The position numbers and the translations under genes are program-made. Shown here in pieces: positions 1 to 10,574 of a stretch of DNA of 64,000 nucleotides. The stretch's first letter is position 1. The number at the start of each line of letters is the position of its first letter. The notes below the pieces were generated by a model. The model was not told the DNA's origin. It ran no database searches and saw nothing but the letters and a program-made list of their open reading frames with translations. Source of the DNA: Anaeramoeba ignava (Eukaryota; Metamonada; Anaeramoebidae); the NCBI GenBank assembly GCA_028826165.1, contig JAPDFW010000133.1, forward strand, positions 1-64,000, in the 5' to 3' direction.

Positions 1-1925
1 ATTTAATATTTATACTCTTTAATATAATATTTTAATAATATTTTTATAGTCATTTGCTTCATTGTATATTTTATTCTAATATTTATATTATTATTTTTAA
101 TTAATATTTAAATTTCAATATTTATTTTATTTCAATTTAAGTCATTTAATTCTGGGTTACTATCATTTGGCTTTCAATATTTACCTACATTTGTTCTGGG
201 TCATACTATTTTAAATACTTCATTTCCAATATTTATTTTAATATTTATTTTTGAATATTTTTATTTAATATTTATTTAATATTTATTTTAATAATTATTT
301 TCATTTTATTTAAAATATTTCAATTTAATATTTATATTTATTTTATTACTATTTAAATACTATATTATTACTGGCTTGGGCATTTTATACAATATTTGCT
401 TTGAATTTACTTTAATATTTTTATATTAATATTTATTTTAATATTTGGCTTTAAATATTTAATTAATATTACTTTTTGTTTCATTTCAAATGAGTCATTT
501 ACCTCCCACATTTTAACATTTATTTTAATATTTATTTCATTATTTCAGTCATTTATTTTAATAATTATTTTTTAATATTTGGCTTCTTTCAATACTTATT
601 TCAATATATTTAATTTAATATTTATTTTTAATATTTTTATTTTAATATTAAGTTTTATATTTCAATATTTATTTTAATATTTATATTTAATATTTATTTA
701 AATATTTTACATTTGTTTTAATATTTTTGCCATATATTTTAATATTAAATTTTAATAATTTTATTACTTACTTTTGGCCATTTAATTTAATTTTAATTTA
801 ATGCTTAATTTAATATGCAATTTAATACTTATTTTAACATTTCCATTTTGTTAATTTTAATATTTATTTTAATATTTTATTTTATTTTGGGTATCATTTA
901 TATTTATATTTTTATTTGTTTTTAATATTTCATTTCTTATATTCATCTTTCAATATTCATTTTATTATTTTTATTTTAATATTTATTTTAATATTTATTT
1001 CATTTAATATTTAATTCTTACTAAATTTAAATATTTATTTTAATATTTAATTTTTTGGTAATATTTGAAATGAATATTTATTTTTAAATAGCTTTATTTT
1101 ATATTTGACTTTTAATATTTATTTTATTATTAATTTTTTGGTTAACAATCTTTATTTTATTATTTTTATGCCTTGGGTTTTTTATTTTAATATTTATTTT
1201 CAATATTTTATATTTCAATATTTAATTTAGTCATGGGTTTGGGCTGGTTCCTAGATATTTTATTTTGATTTTAATTTTATTATTTATTTCAATATTCATT
1301 TTAACATTTATTTTAATATTTATTTTAATATTTATATTTTATTTTTGGGATTATTTTCCTCCAATATTTATTTTATGTGATTATTTATTTTCATTTTAAT
1401 ACAATTTTTATATTTTATTTAATTTAATATTTATTTTGGCTTTTATATTTATTTTTTATTTTAACATTTATTTTTATTATATTTATTAGAAATATTTATT
1501 TTAATATTTATTTCATTATTTATTTTAATATTCTCATTCTTTAGGAATTTATTTCAATATCCATTTTTAATATTTATTTTTCTATTTATTTTAATAGTTT
1601 ATTTCTTCATTTCATTTGAATATTTATTTTAATATTTTGTTTTAATGTCATTTATTTTAATATTTGTTTCCTATTTAATTTAATATTTATTTTCCATATT
1701 TATTTTAATATTTAATTTAATATTTATTTTTCAATATTTTATATTTAATTTAAAATTTATTTTAATATTTTTAATATTTATTTTTAATTATTTTTCAATT
1801 TTATTATTTAATTTAATATTTATTTTAATATTTATTTAATATTTATTTAACATTTATTCAAATATTTATTTAATATACATTTCAATTTTATTTAATATTT
1901 ATTTTAATATTTTTATTTTATATTT
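1..1925. repeat. degenerate AT-rich tandem repeat at window start
   Basis: This stretch is made almost entirely of irregular copies of an AATATTTATTTT-like unit, interspersed with short non-repeat interruptions such as TGGGTCATAC or GGGTTTGGGCTGG. I see no open reading frame, tRNA or rRNA in it. The irregular interruptions differ from the much cleaner arrays elsewhere in the window, which fits either an old decayed satellite or a poorly resolved consensus near a contig end. Confidence 0.75.
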
Positions 1926-2112
1926 TAATTATAAAACTGTAAACAAATTTGTTTTACAAACATAAAATAGATTTTGTTTATAAAATGTAAAAATAAAATT
2001 TGTAAATAAATAAAAAATAAATTCTTCATTTGTTATAAAACAGCGGTATCAATAACCACAAACAAGTGTATGACTTGGATTATCATTTTTTTAAAAGTTT
2101 TGTAAGATCTGC

Positions 2113-2853
2113 TTCAGTTTCTACAAGATAAAGTTGACTGAAGAAGGTTTAAAAGGTGAAGTTGTTCAAAAATACTTGTTTTATCTAAAATTCTAAAAAG
2201 CTGCAAAAAGGTGAATATTATGGTATAAATTTCATCATCAAAATTAATTGTGTGCGAAGGTTTTATAAATTTTAAAATTATTATTAAAAATTAAAAATAT
2301 TTTAATGAAATTGAAAATTCAAATTTCATTTTTATATTTTTATTTAAAAGAAAAGAAAAAGGAAAAATGATTTTTATTTTTATTTTTGTTCCAAATTCTT
2401 TTCAAAAAGTAAAATCAAAAATAATTGAAACTAAAATTAAAATAATAATAAAAATTGTGAACAAACAATTAAAACTTTTTCTGTTTTTCTTTTTAAATAA
2501 AATGGAAGATAAAAATGGAAACTAAATAATTTAAAAAGCCTATTTTCTTGAAAACTAAAAATTAAAAATTTAATAATTAATAAAAATTTAATAAAAATTA
2601 ATTAATTATATTTTACTCTTAAGATTTGGAAGAGATAAATATCGAGATACATTAGATTTCTTTTTCATCTTGATTTACAATAAAATATTCTTTTTGTGTA
2701 TTTTTCAATATTAGATGGTTTAAAATCAATTGAAATTCTGGGAAATCTTTGAAAAGGTTGAATTTTTGAATTTTTCTTGATTCCAATTTTTGGATCATTT
2801 GAAGGTGTAATTAATTGATTATTTTCTTTTTCTAAATTAGAATTAATTGCCAT
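2113..2853 (-). CDS. putative unrecognised small gene, possibly two exons
   Basis: On the minus strand an ATG at 2853 opens 62 codons rich in Asn, Lys and Ile and ending in YCKSR. A candidate donor (GTAAATCAAG) lies near the end of that frame. Downstream, about 2275 to 2120, a second open stretch contains INFDDEIYTIIFTFLQLFRI, which looks like real protein rather than repeat translation. The two may be exons of one gene. I do not recognise a family and cannot place the end. The low-complexity 1-1925 array lies immediately downstream. Confidence 0.3.
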
Positions 2854-2937
2854 TTCAATTTTTGGTTATTAAAAGCTGAAAAAGTATTTGAAATTTTTGA
2901 TTATCAAAATTATCAAATTCAAAAAGTATCAATTAAA

Positions 2938-3114
2938 TCATGGAAATGATTTGTAAATAAAGCTTTGTTTTGCATTTTCTTTTCTTCTCAATTTGTATTT
3001 CTCGAGATTCGGTGAATTTTCTTCGAGAAATTGTTTCACATTTGGTTTTGTAATTCTTTTTCGAACTTTTTCTTGTTGAATTTCTCTATTTTCATTTTCA
3101 TTTTTCATTTTCAT
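2938..3114 (-). CDS. putative small basic protein or exon
   Basis: An ATG at 3114 (minus strand) opens 58 codons to a TGA at 2938-2940. The product is Lys/Arg/Glu-rich, with a stretch reading VRKRITKPNVKQFLEEN. It lies just upstream of the putative gene at 2853 and could be an earlier exon of it, since a short alternative frame starts further upstream at about 3165. No family is recognised. It is supported only by an ATG and non-repetitive composition. Confidence 0.25.
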   Translation of the reverse strand: MKMKNENENREIQQEKVRKRITKPNVKQFLEENSPNLEKYKLRRKENAKQSFIYKSFP

Positions 3115-3189
3115 TTTTGGTTATCATCTCTAATAATATTTTCGATTAAATTTGATTCTTCCATCTTTAAAGAATTTAATATAAAATTT

Positions 3190-3782
3190 AAAAATAAAAT
3201 TAATAAAAATTTAATATAAAATTTATAATAAAATTTATAATAAAATTTAATATAAAATTTAATATAAAAATTTAAAATAAAATTTAATATAAAATTTAAT
3301 ATAATATTTATAATAAAATTTATAATAAAATTTATAATAAAATTTAATGTAATATTTAATATAAAATTTATAATAAAATTTAATATAATATTTATAATAA
3401 AATTTATAATAAAATTTATAATAAAATTTAATGTAATATTTAAAATAAAATTTAATATAAAATTTAATATAATATATTTAATATAATATTTAATGTAATA
3501 TTTAATATATAATGTATTTAATATAATATTTAATGTGTAATATTTAATATAAAATTTAATATAAAATTTAATATAAATTTAATATAATATTTAATATAAA
3601 ATTTAATATAATATTTAATATAAAATTTATAATAAAATTTAATATAAAATTTAATATAAAATTTATAATAAAATTTAAAATAAAATTTAATATAAAATTT
3701 AATATAAAATTTAATATAAAATTTATAATAAAATTTAAAATAAAATTTATAATAATATTTAAAATAAAATTTAATATAAAAT
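3190..3782. repeat. AT-rich minisatellite (TTTAATATAAAA-like unit)
   Basis: This is a run of roughly 12-bp units alternating AATATAAAATTT and ATAATAAAATTT, directly after the casein kinase 1 stop codon. Because the unit length is a multiple of three it produces a spurious minus-strand frame of [10 protein letters not shown] type. I see no gene in it. Confidence 0.9.
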
Positions 3783-6700
3783 TTATAAAAGAATATCTAC
3801 TTTTGCTTGTATTGTCCAATCATAAAAATAATCATAAACATATCCTTCACGAATAAAAAGATCTCTAAAAAGGCTTCTTAAATAAGAATAATCAGGTGAT
3901 TCATTAAAATTTAAATCTCTTGTATATTTTAAATAAGTTGAAAATTCAACTAAAAAATAAATTAAAATATTATTTTATAAAGTTTCTTTCATTTCTATTT
4001 TTAAAGAAAAATACCTGGATATCCTTCACATAATTCTTCTATTGTTGTTGATATTTTCTTTTCAATTATTCTATCATATTTTTCTTTTTGATTTCCTGCT
4101 GGAAGACCTTGCCAAGGTAAATTTCCACGAAGAAGATAAAGTAGAACATATCCAACACTTTCTAAATCATCTCTTCGACTTTGTTCTAAAAATTAATCAA
4201 TTTTTAATTTCAATTTTAATTTCAATTTATATTTTAATTTTAATTTTAATTTTAATTTTGATTTTGATTTTAATTTTAATTTCAATTTTAATTTCAATTT
4301 TAATTTCAATTTTAATTTCAATTTTAATTTCAATTTTAATTTCAATTTATATTTTAATTTTAATTTTAATTTTAATTTTGATTTTGATTTTAATTTTAAT
4401 TTTAATTTTAATTTTAATTTTAATTTTAATTTTAATTTTAATTTTAATTTTAATTTTAATTTTAATTTTAATTTTAATTTTAATTTTAATTTTAATTTTA
4501 ATTTTAATTTTAATTTTAATTTTAATTTTAATTTTAATTTTAATTTTAATTTTAATTTTAATTTTAATTTTAATTTTAATTTTAATTTTAATTTTTAATG
4601 GGCTCGTCCCGGTGTCGACAAAAATTTAATCATCAAATAAACTTTCAATCCAACATGAAATTCAAAAATTAACATTATTGTCTTGAGAAGGAAACGAAAA
4701 AGAAATTTCGAAAAAAATCAAGAAAAAAAAATAAATAAAAAATCTTTTTTAAATTTTATAAAACATTTCTATTCAAAAGGATCTCATAACTTCACTTTAT
4801 TTTTGTTTTTAGAATTTTTCTTGAAATCTTCCAACTAAAAAGAATTGTCTTTATTTATTCTATTTTAATTTTTCTTTTATTTTTCTTTTATTTTTCTTTC
4901 ATTTTTCTTCTTTTTACAAACAACAAATTTTTTTTTTTGCTTTTTTCATATGAAATCAACACGAAATCAAAAAAAAAACGAATGAAAAACATCCTCAAAT
5001 AAGAATTTATCGACAAACGAAAGAAATTCTTGATAAACTTGGGGCACCAAATATAGGTTATCCAAAATTTATTAAATCTTTGCTCTTCTTCTTTCTTTCT
5101 AAAACAAAAACGCAACTCTTTTACAAGAATTGAATCAAAATGATAAATTCTCTCAGAATGTTATACCAAATTTGGATTTTCGTTCTTCAGAGAAAAGGGA
5201 TCTATATTCAGAAATAAGAAATTCTCATATCTTATCTCCCGATATGACTGGATTGTCTTTTTCACAATTTGAAGAAATTCTTTCCAAAATTGAAATTTAT
5301 CAACAAGAGCATCCTACTTCTTCCCAAAATCTTCTTTCTTCTCCATCTCAAATTCCTTCCCTTGATCTTCCAAATAAATTATTACTCACATTAACATGGT
5401 TAAGGCATTCTCTCACTTATCGCATCTTAGGAGCCATGTGGAAAATTGGAAAGAGTACAGTCGAAAGATATTTAAAAAAAATTGTTCCTTTATTAAGAGA
5501 AATTCTCAACAACCAAATTCACTGGTTAACAAGAGAAGAGAGGATAAGAGAAATTGAAAATGGCAATCAAGAAAAATCCCCAACTGTGTTAGTAATCGAT
5601 GGGACAGATCATCCCAGATTTCGGAATCTTTTGAAAGAAAAAAAATATCATTCTGTCAAAAGAGGACATTCTTTCTCTCAAATCTATTGTTGTGTGCAAT
5701 AGTAAGGGGGAAAATCATATTTTTCAAAACTGGATTCCAAGGGAGCATGCATGATTCCAAGGCAACAACAAAATCTGGACTTCTTGAACTATTGAAATCC
5801 CATAAAATTCTTGGAGATAAAGCATTTCCAGCTATATATTGTATTACACCCAAAAGAGAGTATAGAAACAAAAAGAATAACCATAAAAAATATAATTTTC
5901 ATATAAACCGCTATCGATGTATTATAGAAAATGTTTTCTCGATCTTGAAAAAATGGAAAATTTTGAAGGAAAAGGTTCAACTCAAGAAACAATTTCATAT
6001 TCAAGTAATCGAAGTGTGTGCACTTTTATATAATTTTAAATTAGGAAATGGATCTTTACGAAAAACATTTAGAGATGAAAAAGAATGGAAAAATGTGGAA
6101 ATTAAGCAAGAGAAGAGAAGAATAATTAACAAGCGGAAAAAAGAGGAAAGAATCAGAAAACAGAAGGAAAAAGAAGAAAAAGAGAAAAATAGAAATCAAA
6201 AGAGAAATCAAAAGAGAAATCAAAAGAGAAATCAAAGGAGAAACCAAAAGAGAAATCAAAATCAAAATGAAAATGAAAGTGAAAGTGAAAATGAAAATGA
6301 AAATAAAAAGAGAAATCAAAATAGAAATCAAAATAGAAATCAAAAGAGAAATAAAAAGAGAAATCAAAGTGAAAATCAAAATGAAAATGAAAATGAATAT
6401 CAAAGTGAAAATCAAAATGAAAATGAAAATGAATATCAAAGTGAAAATCAAAATGAAAATGAAAATGAATATCAAAGTGAAAATCAAAATGAAAATCAAA
6501 ATGAAAATCAAAATGAAAATCAAAATGAAAATGAAAATGAAAATGAAAATGAAAATCAAAATGAAAATCAAAGTGAAAATGAAAATGAAAATGAAAATGA
6601 AAATGAATATCAAAGTGAATATGAAAATGAATATGAATATCAAAATGAATATCAAAGTGAATATCAAAGTGAAAATGAAAATGAATATCAAAGTGAAAAT

Positions 6701-8495
6701 GAAAATGAATATCAAAGTGAAAATGAATATCAAAGTGAAAATGAATATCAAAGTGAAAATCAAAGTGAAAATGAAAATGAAAATGAATATCAAAGTGAAT
6801 ATGAAACTGAAAATGAAAATGAAAATGAATATCAAAGTGAATATGAAAATGAAAATGAAAATGAAAATGAATATCAAAGTGAATATCAAAATGAAAATCA
6901 AAATGAAAATCAAAATGAAAATCAAAATGAAAATCAAAATCAAAATCAAAATGAAAATCAAAATCAAAATCAAAATCAAAATCAAAATAAAAATCAAAAT
7001 CAAATTCAAAATCAAAATCAAAATGAAAGTGAAAGTGAAAATGAAAATGAAAATAAAAAGAGAAATCAAAATAGAAATCAAAAGAGAAATCAAAAGAGAA
7101 ATCAAAAGAGAAATCAAAAGAGAAATCAAAAGAGAAACCAAAATAATGAGAATACAACAATGATAAAAATTGATAATGGATTTATTTCCTGTTTAAAGAG
7201 GAGAAAAGTGGGGAAAAGAAAAGAGAAAATTGAAAAGAAAATCATTTTTGAGATGGATGATCGAATCAATGAGGAAGAAAAGAACACAGAGATTGCCAAA
7301 AAAGATTTTGTAGGAAAATTTATGGAAATAGAAGAGGTTTCAAGTATTGAGAAGAAAGAATCGAACTTTGATTACTCTCAAAAATGGGAAGTCACTAATG
7401 TAAGTGAATCCAAAAGAATTGAAAAAACTTATCCCAAATTTGGTTTTCGAGAATTGAGAAATTTCGGTAAAGGTTCAGCTCGAGAGGATCCTACTAAAGC
7501 TAATTTGCTCAATGAGATCAAAGGGTTGACTTTAGTAACACCAGTTGTAAATTTTGAAAAACTTGGGATTAATGAAGATTGGGAGTACAGAATAGACCTT
7601 CATGGCTTATTAGATTTTTTCAGATATAATGAATTCTCTGAATTCTTTTCTGTCTGAAAAATTATATCAAGGTCCTGAATTTTTTGAACTTCAATTTAAT
7701 CCCTTAATAGAATGTTTAGAAGGTATGCCTCCAAATTTAGAAGAAATTGATAATAAATTCACCATGGGATCGCAACTATGGGTTTTGCTTTTTGTGATTT
7801 GGTCTCAAAATCTATTTTCTTCTGTCATTTTATGGAAGTTTCTGGACTATTTTAAGCAAATCCCACAAATTCCTATTGAAGAATGTTGGATAAATTTCTT
7901 GATAAATTTTCACACGAGAGAGAAGACAATTTTGAAACAATATGCACAAGCTATGATAAATCAAAGCATGTTTCCATATCATATGATGAAATGTCATAGA
8001 GAATTCCAAAAGATGATAGATTTCTTCTTGAAATGCTCTGTGAGTGAACAACAATATATTCCTCTTATTTTCTATTATGATATGCATTATGTGGTGATTT
8101 TTCTACATTTTAATCAAAGAGAATTGTTAATATTCAACAGTAAATCAACGCTTTTTTCACGAATTCCCTATCAAATTGTAAAAAATCTCCAAAAGTTCAT
8201 CAAAAATTACTTAAATATGGATTTTGTGATTAAACAAATTTGGCATCATTGGAATCAGAGAGATGGAAATTCTTGTGGGATTTTTGTTCTTTTAATGTGT
8301 TGGGGTTGTTCTCAACTGAGATTAAATCCTTATCTTCTGGCTAATTGCTTGGAAATGAATATTGTTTATCGTTTCAGATATTTAATTCTCAAATTATTTT
8401 CTTTGAGTCAAAAAAAAAGAGATTTTATCTCAATTCGACAACTTGAAAATTTGTTGAAAAAAGGAATAAAGAGAAATTCCACTTTTTGGAAATGA

Positions 8496-8564
<69 letters not shown>

Positions 8565-10435
8565 AAAATTAATTAAAAAAAAATTAATTAAAAAAAAATT
8601 AATTAAAAAAAAATTAATTAAAAAATTGTTTAATTATTTTTTTTTATTTTTTTTTTCTGGCAAATGGGCCTGGGACAGGCCCAATTTTAATTTTAATTTT
8701 AATTTTAATTTTAATTTTAATTTTAATTTTAATTTTAATTTTAATTTTAATTTTAATTTTAATTTTAATTTTAATTTTAATTTTGATTTTGAATTTATAT
8801 TTTACCAATTCCTAAATGTGTATTAACTGATGCATATCTTGCTGTTCCTGTTAATTTTTTATTATCTCTATATATAATATGTTGATGAGTTCTTGCATCT
8901 CTAAATTTCTTTGCTAAACCAAAATCAATAACACTAATTTGATTTCCTTTTTTACCAGTTCCCATTAAAAAATTTTCAGGTTTAATATCTCGATGAATAA
9001 AACTTCTTGAGTGAATATATTCAATTCTGCAAAGCTTTAAATTTTAAATTTGATTTGAATTTAAATTATATTTAGATTTATATTTATAATTATATTTATA
9101 ATTATAATTATAATTATATTTATATTTATATTTATATTTATATTTATATTTATAATTATAATTATATTTATATTTATATTTATATTTATATTTATATTTA
9201 TATTTATATTTATATTTATATTTATATTTAAATTTATATTTATAATTATATTTATATTTATATTTATAATTATATTTATAATTATATTTATAATTATATT
9301 TATATTTATATTTATATTTATATTTATATTTTATATTTAGATTTATATTTATATTTATATTTATATTTATATTTATATTTTATATTTATATTTATATTTA
9401 TTTTTATTTATATTTATATTTATATTTATATTTATGTTTATATTTTATATTTTATATTTATATTTATAATTTATAATTATATTTATATTTATATTTTATA
9501 TATTTATATTTTATAATTATATTTATATTTATATTTTATAATTATATTTATATTTATATTTATATTTTATATTTATATTTTACTAGATTTTATATTTTAG
9601 ATTTATATTTAGATTTATATTTTATATTTATATTTTATATTTATATTTATATTTATATTTATAATTATATTTGTATTTATATTTATATTTATATTATTTA
9701 TATTTATATTTATATTTATATTTAAATTATATTTTATAATAATATTTATAATTTATATTTATATTTATAATTATATTTTTATTTATATTTAAATTTGATT
9801 TGAATTTAAATTATATTTATATTTATATTTATATTTATATTTATATTTATAATTAGATTTATATTTATATTTATATTTATATTTATAATTATATTTATAT
9901 TTATATTTATATTTATATTTATATTTATATTTATATTTATATTTATATTTATATTTATATTTATATTTATATTTATAAATTTGTAAAAAAAAATATTACT
10001 AATTGATCTGCAATCATTAAAACAGTTTTAAGAGAAAATCTTCTAGAACAAAAATTAAGTAAATCTTCCAAACTTGGACCTAATAAATCCATAACCATAA
10101 CATTATATCTTGTATCAATTCCAACCCATTTCACAGACGGAATCCCAACTCCTCCAGAAAGAATACGATATATTTTACTTTCATATATTAATTGTGGATG
10201 TTTTGTATTAATATTTTCCTATATAAATATTTGAAAGAATTTATATTTAAGTTTTTTTAAAAAAGATATTTTTATAAAATTTTTATTTATTTAATTTTTT
10301 TTTTACAAATTTTATTGCAACTTGTTCATGTGTAAATATATTTCTTGCTTGATAAATAATTCCAAAAGATCCTGCTCCAATTTTCTTTTCAATAACCCAT
10401 TTATGAGCAACTTTTGATTGTATTTTTGGATCCAT
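3783..10435 (-). CDS. casein kinase 1 family Ser/Thr kinase, five exons, transposon in intron 3
   Basis: CK1-type kinase with inferred exons 10435-10307, 10218-10000, 9035-8806, 4185-4015 and 3949-3783, about 305 residues, the size of a bare CK1 catalytic domain. The start [13 protein letters not shown] precedes the glycine loop [11 protein letters not shown]. The VAIK lysine, [57 protein letters not shown] and then [21 protein letters not shown] follow in CK1 order, ending [18 protein letters not shown]...AG boundaries join in phase. Two oddities: intron 3 (8805-4186) carries a 4.1-kb transposon inside a TTTTAA repeat, and exon 3 contains one extra T in a run near 8999-9003, just before the HRD motif, which shifts frame. 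Whether that indel is real is unknown. It ends with a TAA at 3785-3783. Confidence 0.88.
4186..4599. repeat. (TTTTAA)n intronic microsatellite, left of transposon
   Basis: Hexamer array TTTTAA with TTTTGA and TTTCAA variants, part of CK1 intron 3. It continues on the far side of the transposon at 8686-8790, showing that the element landed inside this array. The long plus-strand frame of LILILI type across it is a repeat artefact. Confidence 0.92.
4680..5129 (+). other. transposon copy 1 leader and probable N-terminal exon
   Basis: This is element DNA upstream of the main transposase frame. A coding-looking stretch contains [15 protein letters not shown] followed by [14 protein letters not shown] and precedes the main frame (which starts ELNQNDKF) by a frame change or a short intron. 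The same peptide stretch is present in copy 2 at about 59650-59790. The true translation start is therefore likely to be upstream of 5130, since the main frame has no ATG near its beginning. Confidence 0.5.
5130..8495 (+). pseudogene. DDE transposase fused to Ulp1/C48-like protease, frameshifted (copy 1)
   Basis: The first part has an HTH-like region ([20 protein letters not shown]) and an IS5/Harbinger-type DDE core: [10 protein letters not shown], then [24 protein letters not shown] and [14 protein letters not shown], supplying the D, D and E. A Lys/Arg-rich then Asn/Glu/Gln-rich linker of about 300 residues (6180-7160) follows. The C-terminal part resembles Ulp1 peptidases: HYVVIFL (His), IFNSKS (Asn where Asp is usual), [14 protein letters not shown] (Gln and Cys). 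Extra T and G bases near 5673 and 5710 and an indel near 7620 break the frame. Copy 2 is intact at each of those places, so the ancestral product was one fusion protein. The element presumably uses it for its own transposition. Confidence 0.85.
6180..7160 (+). repeat. low-complexity coding linker (AATCAA/AATGAA/AATATCAAAGTG units)
   Basis: Hexamer-based repeat inside the transposase-protease gene, translating to RNQK, then NEN, QSE and NQN runs. Its composition differs between the two element copies, and copy 2 is about 100 bp shorter overall. Long opposite-strand and shifted frames over this stretch are by-products of the repeat. Confidence 0.9.
8496..8640 (+). repeat. (GAAA)n and (TTAATTAAAAAAAA)n near transposon right end
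   Basis: About 15 GAAA units are followed by four TTAATTAAAAAAAA units, between the protease stop codon and the right terminus. The same arrangement is present in inverted order in copy 2 (56198-56329), so it is a constitutive part of the element, perhaps a subterminal region or 3' UTR. Confidence 0.85.
8666..8682. repeat. hairpin right terminus of transposon copy 1
   Basis: The last 17 bases read GGGCCTGGGACAGGCCC: a perfect 7-bp inverted repeat around a 3-base centre. In this AT-rich DNA the GC-rich hairpin stands out. Copy 2 has the same sequence at 56149-56165. The left terminus (GGGCTCGTCCCGG) does not form an equivalent hairpin. Confidence 0.85.
9036..9999. repeat. (TTTATA)n intron 2 of casein kinase 1
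   Basis: About 960 bp of TTTATA and TTATAA hexamers between CK1 exons 2 and 3. The donor (GTAATATT at 9999) and the AG acceptor at 9037-9036 bound it. Nothing else is visible inside. Confidence 0.88.
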
Positions 10436-10574
10436 TTTTGAAAAAAAAAAATGAAAAAAAAAAAAATGAAAAAAAAAAATGAAAAAAAACATAAATTTGA
10501 CATTTACAAATTAAATAAAAAAAACAAAAAAAATAATTTAAATTTAAAAGGAAAATCCTTTTATTTTTTTTTAT
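10436..10574 (-). promoter_or_regulatory. T-rich leader of the casein kinase 1 gene
   Basis: Read on the minus strand, the bases just upstream of the CK1 ATG form long T runs interrupted by CAT, of the form TTTTTCATTTTTTTTTTC. The same kind of tract precedes the start codons of many other genes here. The spacer to the importin-alpha stop is only about 140 bp, so the promoter is likely to lie in it. Confidence 0.4.

Larger units (their letters stand above)
4600..8682 (+). mobile_element. IS5/Harbinger-like DNA transposon, copy 1 (transposase-Ulp1 type)
   Basis: A 4083-bp element bounded by imperfect inverted termini: GGGCTCGTCCCGG at the left and, read inward from the right, GGGCCTGTCCCAG. 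The trinucleotide AAT flanks both sides (4597-4599 and 8683-8685), a 3-bp target duplication. An almost identical copy lies inverted at 56149-60127, flanked by ACT on both sides, which fixes the ends independently. Inside are a DDE transposase, a long Lys/Arg then Asn/Glu/Gln-rich stretch and an Ulp1-like protease, then GAAA repeats and four TTAATTAAAAAAAA units before the right end. It sits in intron 3 of the casein kinase 1 gene, opposite in strand to it. Confidence 0.92.

Noticed and set aside
4042-4629. A 195-codon plus-strand frame of Leu/Ile repeats
   Set aside because: It translates the TTTTAA microsatellite within the CK1 intron. Its start lies on the opposite strand to a CK1 exon.
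6056-7160. Long minus-strand and shifted plus-strand frames opposite the transposase linker (Ile/Phe or Lys/Met runs)
   Set aside because: The hexamer repeat is open in all frames; only the sense frame connects recognised domains.
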